Below are positions 43,179 to 53,100 of a stretch of 64,000 bases of DNA, in pieces. Source of the stretch: Psychrilyobacter atlanticus DSM 19335 (GTDB taxonomy: Bacteria; Fusobacteriota; Fusobacteriia; Fusobacteriales; Fusobacteriaceae); the NCBI RefSeq assembly GCF_000426625.1, contig NZ_KE384547.1, positions 1,541,159 through 1,605,158 of the forward strand, written 5' to 3'. The translations under genes were made by a program, and so were the position numbers. Numbering within the stretch: the stretch's first letter is position 1; the number at the start of each line of letters is the position of its first letter. The notes under the pieces were generated by a model. It was not told where the DNA came from. It did no database searches and was given only the letters and a program-made list of their open reading frames with translations.

Positions 43179-43814
43179 ATGAATAAAAATATATCCGAGG
43201 ATATAGCTTTTTTTAATTTGTTAAAGGGATTAATTGCACCAAAATTAGGAAATGAAACATTGAATTATAGTATATCTATAAGTGATCTTTCCAATAAAAT
43301 GGAAATAGACATTAAAATAATTTCTAAATTTTTAAGAAAATTACAAGAAAACGGGTTAGTTGAAGTATTAAAAGAGGTCGATGGAAATGTTTATCTCCAT
43401 TTTGAAAAAACACATGATAAACTTTTAGAGATCATCTCTATCGATGCAGTAGAAGAAAAAATTTCTAATATGAGTGATTTTATAAAGAAAAAAATATCAT
43501 ACTTCAATGTTAACAATACAAATGAATATATCCAACGATATGCTCTTGAAATCAAAAATTTGATGGATCAAAATGGACCAAATGCCGATATAAGTGACAT
43601 TATTTCTAAAGGGGTCAAAGATATATTAAGTGAAGAAAAAAATAGAACTTTATTAAATAAAACTATATTTGAAATTGCTAAAGAAGCTGATGAGGATGAC
43701 TTAAAAAGTCTAGAAGAAATCATCTATTATAAATTAAATTTACCTGTAGAAGAGAATCCATTTTATGTAACCTTATTTTTAACAGCTATATCTTACAAAA
43801 TTCAATATCTATAA
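43179..43814 (+). CDS. Uncharacterised protein with N-terminal winged-helix-like region
   Basis: I do not recognise this 211-residue protein. Residues about 25-75 (ISISDLSNKMEIDIKIISKFLRKL, then ENGLVEV and a short strand pair) look like a winged helix-turn-helix. The rest is predicted helical and acidic, with no signal peptide or metal-binding motif. A strong promoter, GGGCGGTGA ribosome site and its own terminator show that it is expressed alone. It could be a transcription factor with a helical sensor half. Confidence 0.65.
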   Translation: MNKNISEDIAFFNLLKGLIAPKLGNETLNYSISISDLSNKMEIDIKIISKFLRKLQENGLVEVLKEVDGNVYLHFEKTHDKLLEIISIDAVEEKISNMSDFIKKKISYFNVNNTNEYIQRYALEIKNLMDQNGPNADISDIISKGVKDILSEEKNRTLLNKTIFEIAKEADEDDLKSLEEIIYYKLNLPVEENPFYVTLFLTAISYKIQYL

Positions 43815-43821
43815 GATTTTA

Positions 43822-43845
43822 GGGGCATACTTTATGCCCTTTTTA
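43822..43845 (+). terminator. Terminator of the winged-helix protein gene
   Basis: GGGCATA and TATGCCC pair over a three-base loop; TTTTT follows. Confidence 0.85.
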
Positions 43846-44003
43846 TATGAGTATAAATAAACTTCGAAGATAAAATCTTAAATACAAAGTAATGCAGTGG
43901 GAATAAAGATCCACATAAACATAATGAAAAAAAGGAAACTGATAGGTCAAATAGAATAAATATCTGTATAGGGATAAAATAAATTAAAAAAGGATGATTT
44001 TAT

Positions 44004-45260
44004 ATGAAAAAAATAATATTGATATATATAATTATAAGTTTATGGAGCTATGGATATGATTATCCATATAAAGATCCATATTTAGCAACAGTGTTAGCCA
44101 CTCCTACTAAAGATATGGCACCATTTAAAAATACAAGTTTCAAGGAGATAAAATTAAACTTAAAGAATGAAAAAGCACCGCCTAATCTGTGGTATTTAGA
44201 TGGATTTAGATTTGGATTGATGGCTCAAGATCATGAAGCACCCCTGATATTTTTATTGGCTGGAACAGGGTCTAAATATAATTCTCCTAAGATGCTGACC
44301 ATGAGCAGGATCCTATATCAAAATGGATTTAGTGTTATTATGCTCCCTACCAGCTTTGATTATAACTTTGTTATTTCTGCTTCGAAAACCCATGCTCCCG
44401 GTTTTTTAGAAAAAGACAGCAATGAGATATACGATATCATGGGTTTAGCTCTGGATAAAATAAAGGACAAGATTCAGTATAAGGAAACCTATGTTACCGG
44501 GTACAGTCTTGGAGGCACTGTTGCACTTGCAGTAGGAGAGATAGACAGTCGAAAAAAGCATTTCAACTTTAAGAGGATTATGTCTGTCAATCCAACAGTA
44601 AATTTATATGAATCTGCTAAAATTTTAGACCATCTACTGGATGATAATATGAAAACCGAAGAAGAATTAGATCGATTATTACAGAGGATAATTTTAGGTA
44701 TAATGCAATATAGTGAGCAAAATGGAAAGATGAAGATAGATGAAGCTGCCATTTATGCCCTCTTTAAAGAATTAAATATGAATGATGAAGAGTTAAAGAT
44801 TCTTATCGGCATTGCATTTAGATTTATAGCGATAGACATCAACTATATCAGTGATCTCATGACTAAAAGCGGAGTATACACAGATCCTGATAAAAAACTA
44901 ACTAAATTCCAGAGTATGAGTGAGTACTACAGTGCTGTTAATTACAGTAACTTTCAAAATTACATAGACAGAATTGGATTTAAAACATATAAAAAACTAG
45001 ATAAAACCCTTACTATGGAGAAAATGATAGAGAACAGCAGTCTAAAATCTATAGAAAGTTATCTAAAAGGGGCTCAAAATATTGCAGTAGTTACCAATGA
45101 AGATGAATTGATATTGACATCAGAAAATATAAATTATTTAAAGGAAACTATGGGCAGCAGGATAAAAGTTTATCCCTATGGGGGACACTGTGGAAATATG
45201 TTCTATAAGGATAATATAGTTTCTATGATAGATTACCTTAAAAGAGGTGAGTTAAAATGA
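44004..45260 (+). CDS. Exported alpha/beta-hydrolase (serine lipase/esterase-like)
   Basis: The 418-residue protein has a signal peptide (IILIYIIISLWSYG) and an alpha/beta-hydrolase core. LIFLLAGTGSKY is the oxyanion loop, the nucleophile elbow GYSLGG lies near residue 165, and a late GGHCGN probably carries the catalytic His. A helical insertion of about 120 residues lies between. Its last bases overlap the mlaA start (ATGA). Coupling with an outer-membrane lipid-asymmetry lipoprotein suggests phospholipid or lipid-ester turnover in the envelope. Confidence 0.82.
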   Translation: MKKIILIYIIISLWSYGYDYPYKDPYLATVLATPTKDMAPFKNTSFKEIKLNLKNEKAPPNLWYLDGFRFGLMAQDHEAPLIFLLAGTGSKYNSPKMLTMSRILYQNGFSVIMLPTSFDYNFVISASKTHAPGFLEKDSNEIYDIMGLALDKIKDKIQYKETYVTGYSLGGTVALAVGEIDSRKKHFNFKRIMSVNPTVNLYESAKILDHLLDDNMKTEEELDRLLQRIILGIMQYSEQNGKMKIDEAAIYALFKELNMNDEELKILIGIAFRFIAIDINYISDLMTKSGVYTDPDKKLTKFQSMSEYYSAVNYSNFQNYIDRIGFKTYKKLDKTLTMEKMIENSSLKSIESYLKGAQNIAVVTNEDELILTSENINYLKETMGSRIKVYPYGGHCGNMFYKDNIVSMIDYLKRGELK

Positions 45261-46033
45261 AAAAAATACTTATTTTAGTAACTTTAATCTTTATAGGTTG
45301 CAGCAATGTAAAAGTAGAGGAAGACATTTCTTATAATAGAGGAGGAAAAATAGATGTAGCAGAGAAACCTAAACTTCATTTAAATGATGGGGAATCTAAT
45401 ATCATGGATGCATATGATCCATTTGAACCACTAAACAGAAGAATATATTATTTTAACTATCAATTCGATAACTGGGTAGCCTTACCTGTCTCTAATTCAT
45501 ATAAATTTTTCCTCCCGCAAACAATTAGAACTGGTGTAGGTAATTTTTTTAGCAATTTATATGAACCTATTAGTGCAATAAACGGAGTATTAATTTTAGA
45601 TTATAAAACTGTATTTACAGGAATAGGAAGATTTTTTATAAATACCACAGTAGGAGTTGCTGGTTTATTTGATGTAGCAACCCTTGTAAAGATCCCTGAA
45701 CACAAGGTTACTTTAAACGATACCCTGGCGATATATGGAGTAAAGGACGGTCCATATCTAATTCTTCCATTTTTGGGACCCAGCGACCTCAGGAATGCCA
45801 GTTCCCTGCTAACAACCTTTGTTTTAAGAGCTCCTCTCGATCCTACTAATGTTTATGGTGGTTCCGAAACCTTATGGAAAGACCTTTCCATCAAAGGATT
45901 AGAAGCAGTAGATGTTAGAAGTGAAGTTGACTTTCGATATTACAGCCTTGGAACTCCATTTGAATATGAATATGTTAGGCTCCTTTATTTAAGATCTATG
46001 GAGATAAGAAAAACAAACATTAAAAAAAATTAA
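45257..46033 (+). CDS. mlaA: MlaA/VacJ-family outer-membrane lipoprotein
   Basis: The 258-residue lipoprotein has lipobox LIFIGC near residue 15. Its MlaA core has DPFEPLNRRIYYFNY near residue 55, FFSNLYEPISAING, RFFINTTVGVAGLFD, and LPFLGPSDLR. MlaA removes mislocalised phospholipids from the outer leaflet and passes them to MlaC. It is translationally coupled to the hydrolase upstream; no other mla gene is present. Confidence 0.93.
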   Translation: MKKILILVTLIFIGCSNVKVEEDISYNRGGKIDVAEKPKLHLNDGESNIMDAYDPFEPLNRRIYYFNYQFDNWVALPVSNSYKFFLPQTIRTGVGNFFSNLYEPISAINGVLILDYKTVFTGIGRFFINTTVGVAGLFDVATLVKIPEHKVTLNDTLAIYGVKDGPYLILPFLGPSDLRNASSLLTTFVLRAPLDPTNVYGGSETLWKDLSIKGLEAVDVRSEVDFRYYSLGTPFEYEYVRLLYLRSMEIRKTNIKKN

Positions 46034-46042
46034 TCTTTTAAA

Positions 46043-46071
46043 TTGACACCGACCGATAGGTAGGCTATAAT
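46043..46071 (+). promoter_or_regulatory. Consensus promoter with TetR-type operator in the spacer
   Basis: TTGACA (46043-46048) and TATAAT (46066-46071) are both perfect, 17 bases apart. The spacer 46049-46065 is filled by the inverted repeat CCGACC-GATA-GGTAGG (one mismatch). A TetR dimer bound here would block RNA polymerase, so the downstream regulator probably represses itself and perhaps the efflux genes. Confidence 0.8.
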
Positions 46072-46097
46072 GATTAAGTTATTGTAGGAGGGGAAGA

Positions 46098-46649
46098 ATG
46101 AACAGCACAGAAAGGGAAATAATCAGAGTAGCACTGAGGATGGTCAGTGAAAAGGGATACGAATGGCTAAGTTTTCAGAAAGTTGCAGACGAGGTAGGGA
46201 TTGCAAAATCCAGTATCTATCACTATTTTAAAAGGAAAGAAGATTTAGGAATTGCGATAATGGAACTGATAGAGCAAAGGGTACAAAAGAAAAAGGAGGA
46301 AATATTAACTTATGAAAGTGAAAAGGAAAAATTAGATGCCTTTTTAATAAAAGCGAATACAGAAGAAACATTATACTATGAGGTCATCGCAAAATTAAGT
46401 TTTGATTTTAACGGGTTACCCTTAAAACTTCAAAACAAAATAAGAGAGCATTCTATTAGAACTCATAAATTTGTCTTGGAAATATTAAAAAGAGGAACAG
46501 AAAAAAAAGAATTTAATATAACAAAGGATTTAGAAGAAACTACAACAGGAATAATTCTTATGAGTATTGGAGGCTATATTTACGGAAGAGTCTTTGATGA
46601 TCTAGATTTAGATATCGGCAAGTATATCACTAACAGCATAACAGATTAA
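46098..46649 (+). CDS. TetR-family repressor of the RND efflux operon
   Basis: The 183-residue protein has the TetR helix-turn-helix at residues about 25-50 (FQKVADEVGIAKSSIYHYFKRKEDL) and a helical ligand domain after it. Its promoter carries an operator-like repeat, and the RND genes follow on the same strand, so local control of efflux is likely. The inducer is unknown. An inverted repeat GGAAAT/ATTTCC lies in the 124-base gap before the TolC gene. Confidence 0.9.
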   Translation: MNSTEREIIRVALRMVSEKGYEWLSFQKVADEVGIAKSSIYHYFKRKEDLGIAIMELIEQRVQKKKEEILTYESEKEKLDAFLIKANTEETLYYEVIAKLSFDFNGLPLKLQNKIREHSIRTHKFVLEILKRGTEKKEFNITKDLEETTTGIILMSIGGYIYGRVFDDLDLDIGKYITNSITD

Positions 46650-46773
46650 AATTAATTAATTTATAGGAAATTCAAATATTTCCCATATAATATAAATTAG
46701 AAAAATTATAAAAGGGGGCGAAAAAAAGTTAACTACTAATTTAAATAAAAAGAACATATAGGAGGAGATAAAA

Positions 46774-49074
46774 TTGATAAAAAAAATAAGTTTAATCATT
46801 ATGTTATTCATCATAAATGTTTGCACCTTTGCTAAAGAAGTTGTGAATATTGCTGTATTATACAGTCAAAAAAGCAGTAATAATATAAAAAATTCTCAAA
46901 GTGTCATCGAAAAAGAATTTACAGATGTTTTAGGAGGAAATTATACTATAGTTTTTCCAAAGGAATTACAAGTTATAGCCAAAGAAGGAAATGAAGAAAT
47001 TGATAAAAGTTATTCAGCTTTAACTAAAAATAAAAAGGTCGATGTAATTATAGGTGGAGATCACTCAGTGTCTAACCAAATCATAAGCAAAGAGAGTGTA
47101 AAAAAATTGAGTATTATGCCTTTTGCTCAATATATATCCCACGGTGAAACTAGTCAGGTCGAAAATCTTACCTACAGTGTCCAAGAGATTGGATTTGATA
47201 AGATCTTCCAACTTCTAAGAAGTGTGGATAAGGATTTCTCAGAAATTGCCCTTATAGCTCCAGAAGAATTTTTTGATGTAGATCAAAAAATGTTTTCTTA
47301 TATAGAGAAAGAGGTCAAAAAAAATGGGGTATCCAAGGTCAAATGGATTCCTTTTAATGGAGATTATGAAAAATTAGCTGCAGATGTTAAAGGAGAAACT
47401 GTGGCACTTTTAGGCGGCTTTTCAGATCAAGATAAATTTGTCCAAGTTATGGATGTTTTAAACAATGAAAAGATAGTAACATATGCAGATGGATATGGCA
47501 CAGGCATCAGTGAAAAAGCTTATCTATCTTTTGAAGTAGATACAAATATCCAAAGAAGACTTCGAAAATCAGCTATCTCCCTCTTGGAAATATTAGATGG
47601 AGGAAGTGCAAAAGATCAGAAAGTTTATGTAGTTGGTGGAGAGATGAGACCAGTTATAAATCAATCTGTGGCTGAAAAAATAGAAAAATGGCCAAATTGG
47701 AGAACAACAGTAGCAGCTAAAATAGTTGGAAAGGAAAATTTAGGAGAAGAACTAACCCTTTATTCATCTATAAGAAAAGGATTAGAAGATAACCTGCAAC
47801 TGACAATAAATAAAAATGACCTGAATATCCAAGAATATCAAGTAGATGCAGCTAAGTCATCTAGACTGCCTCAAGTAGTGGCAGCAGGTGGATACAAGGC
47901 AGTAGACCAGGGGCAGGCAGATGCTCAAAATGATGTAAAAAAAGATAATACTTATGTAGGTGTAGGATTAAAACAGGTAATATGGAACGATAAATTAAAT
48001 TCATCGGTATCTATAGAAAAAAGTATTTATAATGCAGAAAAAGAGAGTTATAAGCAAAGTGAACTGGATACAGTCTTAAAAATTTCTACAGCTTATTTTA
48101 ATGTATTGAAACTAAAAGCTTCTCAAAGCATTCAATACAGCAACTTAGAACTGACTAAAAAGAATTTAGAATTAGCCAGAGTGAGAGAAAAAGTTGGATA
48201 TTCTAGAAAGTCAGATGTATACAGATGGGAAAGTAAGCTAGCTACAGATATCAGCAAGTTAAGTGATTCTCAGGCTAAACTTCAAAATGCCAAGGAACAG
48301 TTGATGAGAATTTTAAACAACGATCTTAATACAAACTTTCAACCGATAGATATCTTAGATACTGAAGAGTTTTTAGGAATAGCAGGTTTGGAGTTAACTA
48401 AGAAAAATGTAATGGATGATACCCTAGATAAATTAATAAAATTAGGTCTTGAAAACTCTACCGAGATCAAACAAATTGAAAATTATACGATAGCAGCTGA
48501 AAGAAAACTGAAGGAAGCTAATAGAAATTTCTACAGTCCTGAAGTAGCATTAACTGCTGACTATAACTACTATATGGATAGAAAGGGTAGTGGAGAATTA
48601 TATTCTACTGATGGAGACCCTAGAAAGGAAGCTTGGACTGTAGGAGTACAGGTAAGTATCCCATTATTAGAAGGCGGAGAAAGGATAGCTAAAAGAAATA
48701 CGGCTACAGAACAGGTCCAAAAATTAACACTTCAAAAAGAAGATGTTGAAAATAGTGTAAAACAAAATATCAGAGCTTCTCTAACAGATTTAGTAACAGC
48801 TAAAATAAGTGTTGAAACTTCAAAAGATGCAAGAGTTGCAGCAGTTAAAACTCTTGAATTAGTAACCGATTCATATTCAAGAGGAGAGGTATCTATAACT
48901 GAGTTATTAGATTCTCAAAATGTCGCAATTCAAGCTAAAGAAAGTGAAAGTGCATCTAAATATGATTATTATACTAAGTTGATGATAACAGAAAGAGCAG
49001 TAGGAGCTTATCACCTATTAAATCCTGAAGCATATTCAGAATTATTAGATGAAACTAATTTAAAAGTACAATAA
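46774..49074 (+). CDS. TolC-type outer-membrane factor fused to an N-terminal binding-protein-like domain
   Basis: The 766-residue protein begins at TTG 46774 behind TAGGAGGAG and has a signal peptide ending CTFA. Residues about 20-320 do not look like TolC. They alternate strands and helices (NIAVLYSQKSSNN, DVIIGGDHSVSN, EIALIAPEEFF, VALLGGFSDQ) like a type-1 periplasmic binding protein or ABC_sub_bind fold. Residues about 330-755 are a TolC/OEP pair of repeats, ending GEVSITELLDSQNVAIQAK. TolC proteins are usually about 430-500 residues, so this is a real fusion in one open frame. The front domain might sense or gate the exported substrate. Confidence 0.85.
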   Translation: MIKKISLIIMLFIINVCTFAKEVVNIAVLYSQKSSNNIKNSQSVIEKEFTDVLGGNYTIVFPKELQVIAKEGNEEIDKSYSALTKNKKVDVIIGGDHSVSNQIISKESVKKLSIMPFAQYISHGETSQVENLTYSVQEIGFDKIFQLLRSVDKDFSEIALIAPEEFFDVDQKMFSYIEKEVKKNGVSKVKWIPFNGDYEKLAADVKGETVALLGGFSDQDKFVQVMDVLNNEKIVTYADGYGTGISEKAYLSFEVDTNIQRRLRKSAISLLEILDGGSAKDQKVYVVGGEMRPVINQSVAEKIEKWPNWRTTVAAKIVGKENLGEELTLYSSIRKGLEDNLQLTINKNDLNIQEYQVDAAKSSRLPQVVAAGGYKAVDQGQADAQNDVKKDNTYVGVGLKQVIWNDKLNSSVSIEKSIYNAEKESYKQSELDTVLKISTAYFNVLKLKASQSIQYSNLELTKKNLELARVREKVGYSRKSDVYRWESKLATDISKLSDSQAKLQNAKEQLMRILNNDLNTNFQPIDILDTEEFLGIAGLELTKKNVMDDTLDKLIKLGLENSTEIKQIENYTIAAERKLKEANRNFYSPEVALTADYNYYMDRKGSGELYSTDGDPRKEAWTVGVQVSIPLLEGGERIAKRNTATEQVQKLTLQKEDVENSVKQNIRASLTDLVTAKISVETSKDARVAAVKTLELVTDSYSRGEVSITELLDSQNVAIQAKESESASKYDYYTKLMITERAVGAYHLLNPEAYSELLDETNLKVQ

Positions 49075-49096
49075 TCAAAAAATGAGGAGGAAACAA

Positions 49097-50179
49097 ATGT
49101 CATTATATAAAAAAACATTACTAATTGGATTTATAGTAGTTACCCTTGCAAGCTGCGGGACTAAAAAGGAAGAGGAAAAAATAAATTTAAGATCTGTTAG
49201 ACATGAAACTATAGAATTAAAAAGTCCAGTAGAAGCTCTTAGCTTTACAGGAGATATAAAATCTGCTGTAGAACCTGAGGTGAGTTTCAGAGTACCTGGA
49301 AACATTGAAAAAATGAATTTTAAATTAGGACAGTCTGTGAAAAAAGGAGATGTTTTAGCTACCTTAGATAAGATTGACTATGAAATTCAATTAAGAAAGG
49401 CAGAAAGTTCTTATGAAACGGCAAAAGCATCACAAATAGAAGCTCAATCAAGCTACAATAGAATAAAAGAACTATATCAAAATGACAGTGTCTCTAAAAG
49501 TGAATTTGACAGTGCAAAAGCTAGGATGGATTCTACATCTGCATCTCTAAGAGTTGCATCGGAAGGTATAAAATATGCAAAACGTCAATTAAAATATACT
49601 GAATTAAAATCTTCTATAGATGGAACAGTGGCTGTAAAAGTCTCAGAAGTAAATGAAAATGTAGCTGCTGGTCAATCTGTGTATATTTTAAATACTGATA
49701 CAGATTTAGAAGCAATATCATTTGTTCCAGAAAGTGCTATCGGGCAAATAAATATTGGATCACAGGTTAATATATATGCAGGAGCTATAGGGAAAAATTA
49801 TTTAGGTGAGGTTGTAGAAGTAGGTACTTCATCTCTACAATATGGATCTACATACCCTGTAAAAGTAGCTATCTTAGGTATGGATAAAAGCTTGAGAAGT
49901 GGAATGTCTGTTGTAGTAGATTTTAATAAAGATATATTAAGTGAAAAGAATAAGATATTCATACCTTTAAATGTAATCTTAAAGGATGTAAATACTAACT
50001 ACGTCTTTATCGTAGAAAAAGATGGAGAAGGTGTAGGAGTTGTCAGAAAAGTTGAAGTTAAAACAGGAATGGTTACCAACAAAGGTTTGGAAATTTTAGA
50101 TGGTTTATCAGAGGGAGACGAATTAATTACTGCTGGAATGACTAAATTAGAAGACGGTCAACAGGTAAAATTAAAATAG
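49097..50179 (+). CDS. RND efflux periplasmic adaptor lipoprotein
   Basis: The 360-residue membrane-fusion protein has lipobox LASC near residue 18. The barrel-sandwich part begins VSFRVPGNIEKMNFKLGQSV, a coiled-coil hairpin covers about residues 100-155, and beta-barrel and membrane-proximal domains end GDELITAGMTKLEDGQQVKL. I start at ATG 49097 behind GAGGAGG, five codons inside the longest frame. It bridges the TolC upstream and the RND pump downstream. Confidence 0.94.
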   Translation: MSLYKKTLLIGFIVVTLASCGTKKEEEKINLRSVRHETIELKSPVEALSFTGDIKSAVEPEVSFRVPGNIEKMNFKLGQSVKKGDVLATLDKIDYEIQLRKAESSYETAKASQIEAQSSYNRIKELYQNDSVSKSEFDSAKARMDSTSASLRVASEGIKYAKRQLKYTELKSSIDGTVAVKVSEVNENVAAGQSVYILNTDTDLEAISFVPESAIGQINIGSQVNIYAGAIGKNYLGEVVEVGTSSLQYGSTYPVKVAILGMDKSLRSGMSVVVDFNKDILSEKNKIFIPLNVILKDVNTNYVFIVEKDGEGVGVVRKVEVKTGMVTNKGLEILDGLSEGDELITAGMTKLEDGQQVKLK

Positions 50180-50191
50180 GGAGGAATTTAC

Positions 50192-53100
50192 ATGAATTTA
50201 ACAGAGATAGCAATTAAGAAAAAAGTAGTCACATTTACTTTTATATTGCTTTTAGCATTAGCTGGAGTTTCTACCTACTTTAAATTACCAAAGGCAGAGG
50301 ATCCAGGATATGTAGTAAGAACTGCTACAGTGGCTACTCTATATCCAGGGGCCAGCCCAAGCAGGGTAGAGAACTTAGTGACAGATAAAATTGAGCAAAG
50401 AATTCAAGAGATGCCGGAAGTTGACTATATTGACAGTGAAAGTAGAGAAGGATTCTCATATATTACTGTACAATTTAAGGACGAGTATAAAGTAATGAGA
50501 CCAATCTTTGATAAGTTAAGAAGAAAGGTAGATGACGCTGTTAAAGATCTTCCTAGCGGAGCAATGTCACCATTTGTAAATGATGATTTTGGTGATGTTT
50601 ACGGTACAATGATAGCTGTAACAGCTGATGGATATTCACCTGAAGATCTGAGAAGGATCGCAAAATTTACAATGGAAGAACTATTAACTATGAAAAATGT
50701 AGGTAAGGTAGTTAAATATGGAGTTAGACCGGAAAATGTATTTATAGATTATGATAATGCTAAACTAGCACAGTTTGGAATTTCTCCAGGATATTTAAAA
50801 AATGCTCTAGAGAGTACAAATATACTATCTCCCGGAGGACAAATACTTTTAGGGAAAGAAAGATTAAGTTTTGAACCTAGTGGAAACTTTGATTCTGTAG
50901 ATGATATAAGAAATACAGTTATCAGACTTCCAAAGGGAAATTTAGTGAGGGTAGAAGATATTGCCAAAGTAAGAAGAGCATATCAGGAACCTATTCTTAC
51001 AAGGGAAAAATTTAATGGAAAAGATACTATCTTCATTGCAATCTCTTTAAAAGAGGGAGGAAATATCTTAGACCTTCAAAAAGAGATAGATGAAAAAATT
51101 GGAGCTGTAGAATCTAGTTACCCTATAGGAGTAGATTTTACATATTTAACACAGGAAGCTGCAAGGGTAGATAAGAGTGTTCAAAGTTTCCTATCTAATG
51201 TAGCCCAATCTATACTCACAGTAATGGTAGTATTAATAGTATTTTTAGGAGTTAGAATCGGAGCTATCGTAGCATCATTAATTCCTATAGTAATGGCATC
51301 ATGTATGGTGTTTTTAAGTTATTTCGGACTGAGTCTGGACCAAATTTCACTGGCAGCCCTGATAATTGTATTGGGAATGCTGGTAGATAACGGAATAGTA
51401 ATCTCCGAAGCCATCATGGTAAATATGGAAAAAGGAATGGAGAAAATTGATGCAGCCTTGGAAGCAGCAAGAACTCTCAAAGGACCACTTATGATATCTT
51501 CTATGGTTACCATATCAGCATTTTTACCAATTGTGCTGGCAGAAGGAACTATGGGAGAATATACAGGACCTATAACCTATGTAGTTGCCATTTGTTTAGC
51601 ATTATCATGGGTATTAGGGATAACCCTTATTCCTCTACTCTGTGTATTATTTTTAAAGGTAGAGAAACAAGAAGCCGGTTATAACAGTAAGTTTTATAGA
51701 CTTTATAGAGGTTCTCTTCTAAAAGCACTAAAACATAAATTTATGGCAGGAATCATTATCCTTGGGATATTCTTCATATCTTTATTTGGATTTAAAACCT
51801 TTGTTAAGGTAAAATTTATGCCAGACAAAGATATACCACTTTTAACAGTCGAAGCAGAACTTCCATTCGGAACTTCTATAGAAACTACAACTAATATGAT
51901 ATTAGATGCAGAAAAATATATCCGAAAAGAATATTTATTAGATCATCCAAAACAAGTAAAACCACCATTAATTGCAAATATCTTAGCAGGTGGAACTTTA
52001 GTTAAATACGAAAAAGAAGGAATATTAAATGCAGGAACATTTATAGGAGAGAGTGCACCAAGATATATATTATCTCATACTCCTAAGATGAGTCAGCCAA
52101 ATTTAGCTTTTGCAATAATCAATGCTACCAGTTTTGATATTATAAAATCTGAGATACAGCCTAAACTTATAACCTGGTTTGAAGAAAACTATCCAGATGC
52201 TAATATTAAGATCGATACTCTGCAAAATGGAGCTCCAAGTGACCGTCCAATAGAAATTAGATTAAAGGGTAGAGATACAGATAAATTATACGAATATATT
52301 GACCAAATAGAAAAAATAGTAAAAGAAAATATTGTAGGTTTGGCTGATATAAAAACTGATTGGGGTGTAAAAAATAGAAAATTCACAGTTAATATCGACC
52401 AGCAAAGAGCACTTAGAGCTGGGCTTACAAGTCAAGATATAGCAATATCTTTAAACAGTATCTTAAGCGGGATAAAGCTTACAGACTATAGAGAGGAAGA
52501 CAGACTGATTCCAGTAATGTTGAGATCTCAAGGAACTTCTAGAGAAGATATAGAGGTATTAAAAAATACACCTATATATAACCAGACTACAGGTAAATCA
52601 GTTGCTTTAGGACAGGTAGCTGATATAAAAACCGTTTGGGAAGCCCCTAAAATAGTTAGAAAAGATAAGATCAAAGCTATCCTATACCAAGTAGGATTAA
52701 GAGATACCACAACAGCTATGGAACAGACATTAAAAATTAAACCACTATTAGATGAAGCTGCATCTAAATGGGATTATGGTTACAGTTATGAATTTAAAGG
52801 AGAATACTATAACAGTAAAAAAGCAAACGATGCATTATCTTCAAAATTCCCTATAGCAGGAATTTTTATATTATTATTACTTATAATCCAGTTTAATTCA
52901 TATACTATATTAATCACAATTTTAGCAGCACTGCCACTTATCTTATCAGGAATAACATTTGGATTGGGGTTAACTCAGCTTCCATTTGGATTTATGCCGA
53001 TATTAGGTGCACTATCTCTAGTTGGTATCATGATAAACAATGCCATAGTATTGATAGACAGGATAAATATTGAAAGAGATGAAGAGGGACGGGAACTCCC

